Origin: Pyrenophora tritici-repentis
Lineage: Eukaryota; Ascomycota; Dothideomycetes; Pleosporales; Pleosporaceae
Direction: 5' to 3'
NCBI RefSeq assembly: GCF_003171515.1
Contig: NC_089392.1
Span: forward strand, 1,364,001 to 1,428,000
DNA: 64,000 bases
In this document: piece after piece, positions 33,417-43,511 of the stretch
Numbering within the stretch: position 1 is the first letter of the stretch
Layout of the letters: every line of letters starts with the position of its first letter
Position numbers and translations under genes: made by a program
The notes under the pieces: model-generated
What the model was told of the DNA's origin: nothing
The model's input: only the letters and a program-made list of their open reading frames with translations
The model's database searches: none

Positions 33417-36179
33417 ATGACTTCATTTGACGCCTACACCGACCGCGCAGCCAAGGCTCTGGCCGACAGCTTCGACCTAGCCAAGGGCTATGCGCACTCA
33501 CAACTCACACCTCTCCACCTCGCTGTGTCGCTCATAGATCCCCCCAAGGACCTGGCGAATACCGTCGATGTTCCACCACCACCGCTATTCAAGCAAGTCC
33601 TCGAACGCGCGAATGGCGACCCTCAACTCTTTGAGCGCAACCTCAAGAAGGCTATGGTACGGTTACCAAGCCAAGACCCTCCGCCAGAGCGCACATCACC
33701 TTCACCCGCAATGGCCAAGGTCCTACGCTCTGCCGAGGAGTTGAGCAAGACTCAAAAGGATAGTTTCATCGCTGTCGATCATCTCATCCAGTCGCTATGC
33801 CAGGATGCTCAATTGCAACGCATACTCGCCGATTCGAACGTACCGAACACGAAGCAGATCGACAATGCTATCCAAGCACTTCGAGGCACAAAGCGGGTGG
33901 ACTCCAAGACGGCAGATGCTGAGGAGGAGAACGAGAACTTGAAGAAGTTCACCATCGACATGACGGCAATGGCACGAGAGGGCAAGATTGACCCTGTCAT
34001 TGGCCGAGAAGACGAGACACGAAGAGTTATCCGCATCCTGACTCGGCGAACCAAGAACAACCCTGTTCTCATCGGAGAGCCTGGTGTTGGTAAGACTACA
34101 GTCGTCGAGGGTCTTGCCCGCCGAATCGTCGACGCCGACGTACCAGCCAATCTTGCCGCCTGTAAGTTGCTCTCTCTCGACGTTGGTGCTTTGGTTGCTG
34201 GCAGCAAGTACCGTGGAGAGTTCGAAGACCGCATGAAGGGTGTGTTGAAAGAGATTGAGGACTCCAAGGAGATGATAGTACTCTTCGTGGACGAGATTCA
34301 TCTGCTCATGGGTGCTGGTTCTTCAGGAGAAGGTGGTATGGATGCCGCCAACTTGCTGAAGCCTATGCTGGCTCGTGGACAGTTACATTGTATTGGTGCC
34401 ACCACTCTGGGCGAGTACCGAAAGTATATCGAGAAGGACGCTGCCTTTGAGCGTCGTTTCCAGCAGGTACTCGTCAAGGAGCCTTCCATCCCGGAAACTA
34501 TCTCCATTCTGCGTGGTCTCAAGGAGCGATACGAGACCCATCACGGTGTCACCATCATGGACGGTGCCATTGTCGCAGCCGCTACCCTCGCCGCACGTTA
34601 CCTTACCCAACGACGACTGCCCGATTCGGCTGTCGATCTCATCGATGAGGCTGCAGCAGCCGTCCGCGTTACACGAGAATCACAACCAGAAGCGCTTGAT
34701 AATCTCGAGCGACGCCACCGACAACTCCAGATTGAGATTCATGCTCTTTCCCGAGAGAAGGACGAAGCCTCACAAGTCCGTCTCAAGGATGCCCGCGCGG
34801 AGGCTGCCAACATCGAGGAGGAGCTCAAGCCACTTCGCGAGATGTACGAGCGCGAGAAGGGTCGCAGCAAGGACATCCAGGAGCAGAAGCTCAAGCTTGA
34901 AGGCCTCAAGACCAAGCTTGCCGAAGCTGAGCGTATGCGCGATATCCAGACTGCGTCCGATCTCAAGTACTACGCCATTCCCGATGTTGAGCAGCGCATC
35001 GCTGAACTGGAACGCGACAAGGCCCGCGCAGATGCAGAGATGTGGGCACACCAAGCTAGTGGCGGTGGTGAAGCTCTCATGAGCGACTCGGTTGGACCTG
35101 ACCAGATCAACGAGATCGTCGCTCGCTGGACCGGTATTCCAGTCACACGTCTCAAGACGACTGAGAAGGACAAACTACTCAACATGGAGCGTCATCTCCA
35201 GGAAGTCGTTGTTGGCCAAAGGGAAGCTGTAGTTTCAGTCTCCAACGCCATCCGTCTTCAACGCTCCGGTCTCGCCAACCCGAACCAACCACCCAGTTTC
35301 CTCTTCTGTGGTCCTTCCGGTACTGGTAAGACACTTCTTACCAAGGCTCTTGCTGAGTTCTTGTTCGACGATGCAAAAGCCATGATTCGATTCGATATGT
35401 CCGAGTACCAGGAGCGACACTCTCTTAGCAGAATGATCGGTGCACCGCCCGGCTATGTCGGTCACGATGCAGGTGGTCAGCTCACTGAAGCCCTTCGTCG
35501 CAAGCCCTTCTCCATTTTGCTCTTCGACGAAGTCGAGAAGGCCGCCAAGGAGGTTCTCACCGTCCTCCTTCAACTTATGGACGATGGTCGCATCACCGAC
35601 GGCCAAGGCAGAGTCGTTGACGCAAAGAACTGCATTGTCGTCATGACCTCCAACTTGGGTGCTGAACATCTTTCTCGCCCCAACGCACCAGACGGCAAGA
35701 TCGACCCTACTACCAAGGAGATGGTCATGGGTGCGTTGCGCAACTGGTTCCTCCCTGAATTCCTCAACCGTATCTCCTCGATTGTCATCTTCAACCGCCT
35801 CACCAAGCGCGAGATCCGCAAGATTGTAGATGTCAGGCTGGGCGAGATCCAGAAACGTCTCAACCAAAACGGACGCAACGTGCGCATCGAGATGACGCCG
35901 GAAGTGAGGGACTACCTTGGTTCGGCAGGCTACTCGCCAGCCTACGGTGCCAGACCGCTTGCTAGGCTCATCGAGAAGGAGGTACTCAATCGTCTTGCCG
36001 TACTCATCCTTCGCGGTTCCATCAAGGAGGGCGAGGTGGCGAGAGTGGTGCTCGAAGATGGTCACATCCTGGTGCTGCCTAACCACACGGATAGTGAGGA
36101 TGACTCGGAGATGTACGATGAGTCCGATGCTGTAGCGGAGCTGGACGATGATGGTGGTGACATGGATCTCTACGACTAA
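33417..36179 (+). CDS. hsp104: Hsp104/ClpB protein disaggregase
   Basis: Intronless gene of 920 residues, the usual length of fungal Hsp104. N-terminal Clp-N domain (residues about 1-150), first AAA+ module with Walker [10 protein letters not shown] (near residue 221), Walker [15 protein letters not shown] and the R-finger region AFERRFQQV. The coiled-coil middle domain (about 405-530) is Glu/Lys/Arg-rich. The second AAA+ module has Walker [15 protein letters not shown] (near 631), Walker [11 protein letters not shown], pore loop GYVGHDAGG and sensor-2 GARPLARLI. The C-terminus is acidic and ends DLYD. It pulls polypeptides out of aggregates together with Hsp70/Hsp40 in the cytosol and nucleus. 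Lack of introns and upstream heat-shock elements agree with expression under heat stress, when splicing is impaired. Confidence 0.98.
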   Translation: MTSFDAYTDRAAKALADSFDLAKGYAHSQLTPLHLAVSLIDPPKDLANTVDVPPPPLFKQVLERANGDPQLFERNLKKAMVRLPSQDPPPERTSPSPAMAKVLRSAEELSKTQKDSFIAVDHLIQSLCQDAQLQRILADSNVPNTKQIDNAIQALRGTKRVDSKTADAEEENENLKKFTIDMTAMAREGKIDPVIGREDETRRVIRILTRRTKNNPVLIGEPGVGKTTVVEGLARRIVDADVPANLAACKLLSLDVGALVAGSKYRGEFEDRMKGVLKEIEDSKEMIVLFVDEIHLLMGAGSSGEGGMDAANLLKPMLARGQLHCIGATTLGEYRKYIEKDAAFERRFQQVLVKEPSIPETISILRGLKERYETHHGVTIMDGAIVAAATLAARYLTQRRLPDSAVDLIDEAAAAVRVTRESQPEALDNLERRHRQLQIEIHALSREKDEASQVRLKDARAEAANIEEELKPLREMYEREKGRSKDIQEQKLKLEGLKTKLAEAERMRDIQTASDLKYYAIPDVEQRIAELERDKARADAEMWAHQASGGGEALMSDSVGPDQINEIVARWTGIPVTRLKTTEKDKLLNMERHLQEVVVGQREAVVSVSNAIRLQRSGLANPNQPPSFLFCGPSGTGKTLLTKALAEFLFDDAKAMIRFDMSEYQERHSLSRMIGAPPGYVGHDAGGQLTEALRRKPFSILLFDEVEKAAKEVLTVLLQLMDDGRITDGQGRVVDAKNCIVVMTSNLGAEHLSRPNAPDGKIDPTTKEMVMGALRNWFLPEFLNRISSIVIFNRLTKREIRKIVDVRLGEIQKRLNQNGRNVRIEMTPEVRDYLGSAGYSPAYGARPLARLIEKEVLNRLAVLILRGSIKEGEVARVVLEDGHILVLPNHTDSEDDSEMYDESDAVAELDDDGGDMDLYD

Positions 36180-36691
36180 GTGCGTAGTAAGCTCCATTGA
36201 GATTGGTTAAAGGCATTTCAGCATTGGCGTTGATGGATTAATAGGGTTTTCTTTCTACATTGCATGCTCTGGTAAAGCATATAAATGGGTCTCATGAGTT
36301 ACGGGTGATGATTGACAGCGCAATGGTAGAGGCGCTACATTGGCGTTTGGGCCAGGATATTTGATGACCTTACTCTGTACATAGTTAATATGACGCATAC
36401 TTCAAACTGTATATTTTTTCAATTGCGCACATTGATAGCTGATGCGAGCGGACTCAAGGCTCAAAGTCATCAGGTATATTTAGTTCAATTCCAAGGATCA
36501 AGCTTTAGACAGAACTTTGGTGAATCCTCGCAAGGTGTGAATAAAATCTTGTTCCAGCGTATCTCTACAGTCATCAACTTTTTGTCATTTCTTCGTCTAA
36601 TGTTGCCATGATGGACTACCTAGCCAAACGGATGCGCCTGCTTAACTAAGTCCGGGGTATATTGCATCCCATTCCACCTAAATCGAACAAC
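36180..36691. other. Convergent intergenic spacer
   Basis: 512 bp between the 3' ends of hsp104 and rps22. A/T-rich 3' untranslated sequence; no gene seen. Confidence 0.5.
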
Positions 36692-37376
36692 CTAGTAGAA
36701 GAAACCCAGAACCTTTCCGGCGACGTGCTTTCTGCGGGCCTCCTCGTGGTCCATGATACCAGCGGAGGTGGTCAGAACGATGAAACCGAATTGACGCGAG
36801 GGAAGTAGCTTGACAACCCACTTCTCCATGTCGCGGAGCTGAACGTTGTAACGGGGCGAGATGACACCGGTCTTGTTGACACGGCCGTTGAGCTGGATGA
36901 CGATCTTGCCGTTGCGGTGGTCGTCGACCTCCTCGAACTCGCCAATGTAGCCTGGAGGAGGATTAGCATGTTGCGGCGAATTAAACATCAAACGTCATGA
37001 AAGGGATCCGAGGATGTGTAAGTCCCCCGCAGTTTAATATATCGGACACTTAAAGGTCAATGATTGTGGGGTTACGAGATCATTAACTAGTTATCAGCCC
37101 GAAGGAGGAGCGCAGGAAGGCGCATGCGGTGTAGACGCGGTGGAAGTGTGCAGGAGGTGGGTGGGTCTTGGGAAAAGAAGAAGAGGCTCGACATACCGTG
37201 ACGCTGCATGACAGTGAGGAACTTGACGATGACCTTGGAGGACGGGCGGATCAGGACCTGGCGCTTGCCAGCCTTCTCGGCTACGAGGCGTTAGTGGGAG
37301 CCATAGACCAGATCCGAGATGAAGTACCGTTGTTGATCGCATTCAGAGCGTCGTTAAGAACGGAGGTCTTGACCAT
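36692..37376 (-). CDS. rps22: 40S ribosomal protein uS8 (Rps22/S15A)
   Basis: Three exons: 37376-37328, 37280-37197, 36951-36692; 130 residues, exactly the family length. The spliced protein opens [20 protein letters not shown], continues with [30 protein letters not shown] (joined across intron 2) and ends [14 protein letters not shown], nearly invariant among eukaryotes. uS8 binds the central domain of 18S rRNA. Intron 1 is 47 nt but intron 2 is 245 nt, long for this genome; in budding yeast an RPS22B intron carries a snoRNA, and the long intron here could be checked for one. The ATG at 37376 is fixed by the conserved N-terminus. Confidence 0.97.
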
Positions 37377-38022
37377 TTTGGCGGTTTTGTCGGGAGATTC
37401 TCGGTGGCTGAGGCGACTGAGGTATCTGCGCGCGCTTGGTGGTTAGCCTCCAGATGCCAGAGCATGGAGAGTGCCCTCAGACTAAAGCTTGAGGGTTCTT
37501 CAGCTCTTGTCGCAGAGGAGAAGCAGTGTCGCATTCATCCTTGCGGATAGGTGCGATTGCTCCTCCTGGCTCTGAGGGGCACTCGGGTCGACGAAGACAT
37601 ACCTCGTTAGGTGCGGTGGTAAACTGTGGTGGAGGAGAGTCGAAAAGTTCGCGTTCGACCAAGCAAATTGGATGTGGTGGCTCGTGCGCTCGCTAACGGC
37701 ACTGGGATCTTGGCGCGACCGTCTCTGGCTCCCTCGACTGCGAAGCACGCGACAGAATGCAGCCATGAACAAAGTCCTCTCCTAACCTCAGCAACTCATA
37801 ATTGGGGGAATCGTTTTGTGTTGGCCTCATATTGATTGGTGATTGCATGACCCAGGTCCAGCTAGCACAGCATCTCCCACCCCCTTGCCTTCACGTGCAG
37901 TCAAGGTCACTAACCTTCTTAGTCATGACGTAGCACTCGTCACTTTGCCTCCCATTATCCCATATACCTCACTTCTAGAAGCACTGTGAATTTACACCTA
38001 AGTTGATCTTCCTTAGCTCATC
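37377..38022. other. Divergent promoter region, rps22 / LysM protein
   Basis: 646 bp between divergent genes. Short antisense and sense frames only; nothing recognisable. Confidence 0.5.
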
Positions 38023-38866
38023 ATGTCTGAAGCGTGCTGTACTTGTGCTGCGTTCCTCTCCTCTATCCCACCTTCATACGACGAGAAAACGGAGAAGCCG
38101 GCACAGTTCGAACGCAGACTGAACTGCTGTGGCCGCGCCATCTGCGCTCGATGCTTGACCGATAATCCGCGATTCCAAAACTACTGTCCATACTGTCAGA
38201 TAGCGACTGGACCGTCGGCTTTACCACCACAGGGTCTACGCGAGCCTCCGACGTATTCGCCACCGGATGAGCAACAATTCGACGACGAATTGCCGCCGTA
38301 CCAAGCACATAGAAGCCTCCAACCCCCTTCCGAGAAGTCAAATGCAAACGAAGAGAATACGCCGGATGTTCTGCACTTTGTCGACCAAAACAACGATTCG
38401 ATTTCGTCGCTCTCGCTTCGATATGGTGTACCCGCAGACGCCTTACGCCGAACGAACAACTTGTATGCGGACCATCTGCTTGCGGCTCGCAGGACTGTTC
38501 TCATACCTGGAGAATACTACAAAGGCGGTGTTAGTTTGAGTCCGCGGCCACTAGAGGGTGAGGAAGAGGAGATCAAAAAGACAAAGTTGAGGAAGTTCAT
38601 GGTCAAATGCAAGGTTTCCGAGTAAGCTCCAGCCATTGAGGTTTACGAATAGACGTTTAACACAATACCACAGATATGATGTTGCGCTTCTCTATCTCGA
38701 ACAGGCAGGCTATAACCTTGAGCAGGCAATTACTGCATTCAAGGCGGACGAGGATTGGGAGAAAGAGCATTCCCTAGAGGCTGCGAAGAAGGGAAAGTCC
38801 AAAGATTCACGAACCTCTGGACGTCGGAAGTGGGGCTTCGGGGGCCTTACAGGTCAGCTCTCGTAG
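38023..38866 (+). CDS. Intracellular LysM-domain protein with RING-like zinc finger and UBA-like tail
   Basis: Two exons, 38023-38621 and 38674-38866, 263 residues. No signal peptide. Residues about 5-60 hold a cysteine cluster (ACCTC, then CCGRAICARCLTDNPRFQNYCPYCQ) spaced like a treble-clef or RING-type zinc-binding site. A Pro-rich linker follows. Residues about 112-165 form a LysM fold: HFVDQNNDSISSLSLRYGVPADALRRTNNLY with LLAARRTVLIPGEYY. The tail, reached across the intron (SEYDVALLYLEQAGYNLEQAITAFKADEDWEKEH), resembles a UBA/CUE helical bundle. This set suggests a cytosolic or nuclear adaptor, possibly linked to ubiquitin, rather than a chitin-binding effector; exact function unknown. 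Confidence 0.85.
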
Positions 38867-40041
38867 CGCGAACGAGTGGTTACTCGTGTCGAAACGCCTG
38901 CCACAGCATAACGCATGTTGTACCCCTAGAACCGTTCATAGACCGGCGGCATTGATTCTAGTATCGCAAGTATCGCAGCTGCGCTACAAAAGTCTAGAGG
39001 GGTGCTGAGGTGCTACTGACATGAGTAGCTATGTACAAATTCATACGGCCCACTCTTTTCATTCGCAACTCAGATTTTAGAGATTCGGGCCATCTTCTAG
39101 TTCATATCAGCCTACTCGCATGTACGTTTCTCTCTTCTCTCATCGGTAATTGTTTTGGTTGGTCATGGGTGTCGATGTTCTGGTCATGCTCTTGAAAGTT
39201 CGGTGGCCAATCAGCGCACAGAAGCGCATCAATCTGTAAGCGCCGACACATCTCCCTAGTCAACATCTGTACCTCAGTCCTCGAAGCGCCCACACTGCGT
39301 TCGTGTTTCACACTTTTATCGAACCTGCATTTGTCTCCTGTGCAACCCTATTGGACAACACAAAGGCGCACTACAACCGCTCATCCATGGATGACTCTGC
39401 CATACCTCGCTTCGAGCGGAACGACAGGCAAGCCACAGTGCTTAGTGCACGGTAAGACCGTGTCGCCAGTGGATGAGTGGAGGTACAGTGAACGGTGTGG
39501 GGAGCTAAATGTACACATGCGGCAAGGTTGCACGGCGATATGCAAGTTAATATCGCTATTCTTGGACTGGCGTGCATCGTACGCGCTGCGAATAACATCG
39601 TACCGCCACGAGACCCAGGATACTGGTGTTGCTAACTCGAGTACCGCTACTGATGGCAGCGGCAAGACAAATTACCGTTCTTTCTTTGCTCTTGTTCGTC
39701 TATTTTGAGTTGCAAGACTTGGGAGCTGCAGGGGGTTGCACGATGTGTTCGGTCGGCGTGAAACCCCAATTGCGACCAACTTGTTTTAAAGGCATGTGCC
39801 ACCCCCAGAGTGTTTCTCATCCATCTCAGGCAACAGATCTCCAGAAGCCTCAGGTTATATCAGACCCTCTGTGCTTCTTCGTTATTTCGTTTTCTTGTTG
39901 TCCGTCTTTCATTTCAAGACAAAAAAGGTGCTCCTGGTTGACACCTGCTGAACATCCTATCATTATACGCCCATAGCTTTGGATACCAAACCTTCCTTAA
40001 TACTACCACACTGAACTTGGAGAAAGAGAAGAAACTTCACA
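38867..40041. other. Intergenic spacer
   Basis: About 1.2 kb with overlapping short frames on both strands (39331-39708 is the longest) and no recognisable product. No repeat seen. Confidence 0.5.
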
Positions 40042-40750
40042 ATGAAGATCAACCCCGCTCCGTTCCACTTGGCACAGGCCATCATCACCGGCCTCGTCGT
40101 CGCCCTCAGCATAGCGATCCTCGGTACTTCTGCGCACACACTCGATGTCTTCAACAAACAACATTTGTCAAACCCTTGGTGGGCACCGATGTGGCCCCAA
40201 CACTTTGATGTACAGGGCACCAAGGCTCTCATCGCCTCGTCTGTCGTCACCCTGGTCTTGTGTGGTGCTTTCTTGATTGCATCATTTGTTCCCCAGGTTT
40301 GTCTATCCAAAACGTACCTGACAGGATCCATGTCCTAATCAAGTTTAGCTTGCCCTTCGCCAAAAATACACTCTCCGTGCTCTGCTTTCCCTAGCAACCC
40401 TCCTGCCTACTCTGCTTCTCACTCTAATCACGACCATCTGGGCCCACATGCTCAATAACAATGCTCCCGACGTCGACACAATCCAAACTTGGACTTGCAA
40501 GATGCAGAACTCGCAACCGCTGGCTCAGAATTTACCGGCCACCATTGCTGTTCCAACTGGCATGAGCAACAACGATTTCAAGACGCTTTGTGGAGCAAGC
40601 AAGTTTGCACTACATGGAACGCTTGTGGTGTTCCTCTTGGTAGGCGCGAGTATGGGCGTTACCGTGGTTACCTGGATGGCTGATAAGTGGGCTGCAAGGC
40701 AGCAGAGGAAGGAAGTTGAGATGGGCAATGTCCCTGTACCCACTTCGTAG
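40042..40750 (+). CDS. Four-transmembrane-segment fungal membrane protein
   Basis: Two exons, 40042-40296 and 40349-40750 (52-nt intron), 218 residues. Hydrophobic segments at about residues 11-31 (AIITGLVVALSIAILGTSAH), 63-84 (ALIASSVVTLVLCGAFLIASF), 93-116 (ALLSLATLLPTLLLTLITTIWA) and 173-196 (GTLVVFLLVGASMGVTVVTWM). A loop of about 50 residues between TM3 and TM4 holds two cysteines (TWTCKM and TLCGAS) that could form a disulfide. The tail is short and basic. The layout resembles MARVEL/SUR7-like fungal proteins, but I do not recognise a specific family. Confidence 0.75.
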
Positions 40751-41785
40751 GCGGCTGAGCGGGATGGTGTACTTAGCGTACATGCTTGTCTGTGCAGCGA
40801 GAGAGTAAGATTTTTGAAGGATTTTCAGTAGGGTTCAGGGTAAAGTCAGGGATACGAACGAGTCGCTGTCAGATCCTACGGGAAAGTGTACTGGTATATT
40901 GGCGTTACGGGTCCTCCATGAGGGATGATGATCAGAAAGAATACCTGTTTGTTTAATATAACTATTGGCCGGGTGTACAGGCTATGAGACGGTGTTCAAG
41001 ACATATTCTCTGATGCCAAGTACACATTTATAGCTTCTGACGCCCCAGGTCCAGCTGCATGTCATGTGAAAGTGAGCGGGCACTGACATGGAGTTGCGGG
41101 GTCTGGGGCCCAGATTGCAATGGACAGGTCTCACAGACGATCGCTCTGTTTGTAAGCTCGCATCGCGATGATTGCCGGCGTCAGCGTTTGTCGGGTCGCA
41201 TCTAAGCATCAAAAGCAAGCGCATAGCTAAGTGTCTTTGTAGGACCAGGACACTGGTGTATGAAACAGCACGTGTAGCAGTTTCACCGCTGCGCTGAGAC
41301 TGCCTTGAACCTCCGACAATCGAAAGCAATCTCAGACAGTCGAAGACAGTGCCATGGGTGTCGCGTCATAGCATCAGCGATCTGCGGCGTATCCCCGCTT
41401 CCAGAAGGCGTGAATAAGCTGGACAATTCAAGGTTGATCGTTTGGTTTGGGTCGTCTGGTCGCATCGCAACCGCAAGAGATCAGCGACTCCTCACTTGCA
41501 TCAACTGCCGCCCCGCGGCCAGGCGAAACCTTTTTTCTCTTATAGTTGCTTTTCCTCCATCTTCTCCGAAGCAATCTACCCGCCGTTCCTTGTTAAGCAG
41601 CGAGAATTATTACCGCGTTCTGTCATCCTGGATCCTTGTCCAACTTCAGCCCCAAAGGCTCGAGCGTGCATCGTAGCGGCATCAGAAAGAACCCCCCCCC
41701 TCACAACACGACGAGTGCATAATCTAGCCAGCCTTGGCTTCCGACACTCTTCTTCCTGCAACACGCCCGCCTATTCACACTCGCT
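40751..41785. other. Intergenic spacer and leader of the RNR-regulator gene
   Basis: About 1 kb. The last 300 bp on the plus strand are C/T-rich with a poly-C tract near 41690-41700, typical of a leader. No gene seen. Confidence 0.5.
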
Positions 41786-42715
41786 ATGCACGCGCGCCAA
41801 ACATCGACTGAAGAACACCGTAACAAGAGAAAGTTCCAGCCGAGCATCACAAGCTATTTTGCAGTGCGAGACCAATTCGACGATAACGAAGATCTGCGGG
41901 GCCTAGATCCGATTACCCGCCCGCGACACCACAACAACACGAGACCGGCTCAACAGAGGGAGAGACTCACCCCCGACCTTCCCGGACACGTCCAGGCCGA
42001 GCTGCTGAGCGTAGGAATGAGGGTCAGGAAGAGCGTGCCGGAAGGCTACAAGACAAACAAGATGTCTGCACTACCCTCGATCCAAACCACAATGTGGAAG
42101 CCCACCTTTGACGTCAAACCCTCGCGCGAGGAAGTACCCGACGACTATGTACACCAGCGGGAGTTGTTGCCGTTCTGTGGCCTGCACAAGATTGGTGGCT
42201 ACGCTGAACAGCCAACCACCAACCCACACCTCTACGGCGTCAACGGCTTGCGACCCAGGAACTCGTTTCCCCTCCCCGCCGAAGCATTCACCCAGCCCTT
42301 CACATCTCACTCGTACTCTCGCTCCTCCCCAGACAGTGGCTACTCTATGAGCCCCTCCCGCCCACACAATCCCTCGAAACGGTCATGGCAAGAAGAAGAG
42401 GACAAGCCATTGCAATCAAACTTCCTCTTTGCCATACCGACAACACGAGGTATGGGTATGGGTGTTGAGATTGACGAGGTACCCGTCAGCCCGCTCAGCG
42501 AGACGCCACGACAGGGACTCAACATGCAACCACCGGCCCGCCAGCTTGCGCAACCCAAGTCGCGGAGGGCGGTCCAGCGAACCATCAGTGACGACGACAT
42601 CGACATGGACTTTGAAAACGCAACACACATGGAGGCCCGAGTCAGCGCAGGCAGTGGCAGTGATTTCGAAGACGCCGATTTTCTTTCTGGAGAAGTGACC
42701 ATGGGCGACGTTTGA
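41786..42715 (+). CDS. Spd1/Dif1-like ribonucleotide reductase regulator with PIP-box
   Basis: Intronless, 309 residues. The N-terminus contains KRKFQPSITSYF: residues 18-25 (QPSITSYF) match the PCNA-binding PIP-box Q-x-x-I-x-x-Y-F. Residues about 68-92 (LPGHVQAELLSVGMRVRKSVPEGYKT) match the conserved block of the fungal RNR-inhibitor family to which Spd1 and Dif1 belong. Those proteins control nuclear import or sequestration of the small RNR subunit and are destroyed in S phase or after DNA damage. The remainder is Ser/Pro-rich and disordered, with GYSMSPSRP and SEVPVSPLSETPR-type possible CDK sites, then an acidic C-terminus (SDDDIDMDFENA, SGSDFEDADFLSGE). Family placement is by motif, so moderately sure. 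Confidence 0.8.
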   Translation: MHARQTSTEEHRNKRKFQPSITSYFAVRDQFDDNEDLRGLDPITRPRHHNNTRPAQQRERLTPDLPGHVQAELLSVGMRVRKSVPEGYKTNKMSALPSIQTTMWKPTFDVKPSREEVPDDYVHQRELLPFCGLHKIGGYAEQPTTNPHLYGVNGLRPRNSFPLPAEAFTQPFTSHSYSRSSPDSGYSMSPSRPHNPSKRSWQEEEDKPLQSNFLFAIPTTRGMGMGVEIDEVPVSPLSETPRQGLNMQPPARQLAQPKSRRAVQRTISDDDIDMDFENATHMEARVSAGSGSDFEDADFLSGEVTMGDV

Positions 42716-43511
42716 TTTAGTGCCATGTCTTAATCTTCTGTGACAGCAATGACTTATGAAAAAAGGGCAGGCGGGCTTTCTGTTTCTCGTTTATACTTTG
42801 CTTCTCCTCCCCTCGTCGGCTGTTAGTTACCTTTTTATCCTTCTCCCTTTTTCATAACGCGCGCTTTTTTTCTCTACCTTGCCTTCATTGGCTGACGGCG
42901 CATCATGGGTTCATGAAGAGATGTTCATGTCGGCGCGTATACCCGGTTTTTTCTTTCTTTCTCGTCTTGGGTTGGGCTCCGGAGTTTGGGTTGCTTTTGT
43001 AGTGTATACCTTCGAATTAGACCACTTTTATGATAGCCTTCTTTTTGCCAGTTTACCTTCTTAACAATATCTATCTATGTACGTGGTCTCGATTGCCTGT
43101 CTTGATATGGTGTCATCAGAGTCCACTCCCTTAGAATGCTGCCACCTTTACTCAAACCTCAGATGCCACCCAGCTCTCGAATTTCGCTCTACTGTCGGCA
43201 TCCACACCATTTTCGCATCACAATCAGAACCTTCATAAGACATCCACTTTCATACTAACTGTCCAGTGCTGTTCAAAACGTCAAGTTGCAGAATAACAAA
43301 TCACAACAGAAGACGATACAACGCGTGAGAATATTTGGTGCAACATCAGGGCGACAGAACATCAGGCCGTGATCTACATTACTGCTTCCAGCATTGCATG
43401 GAGTGCATCTTCCTAGTAACGCCTACGCTATGCATATATATACGTGTCAATACCTTGGAACCCCTTACCATATCTTACAAAACTCCCTGCATGTCGTTTC
43501 ATACCCGGCGA
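42716..43511. other. Convergent intergenic spacer
   Basis: About 800 bp between the 3' ends of the RNR-regulator gene and rdh54. T-rich untranslated-like sequence; no gene seen. Confidence 0.5.

Noticed and set aside
35235..36197. 320-codon antisense frame opposite the 3' part of hsp104
   Set aside because: Mirror of a strongly codon-biased conserved gene; no domain is recognisable.
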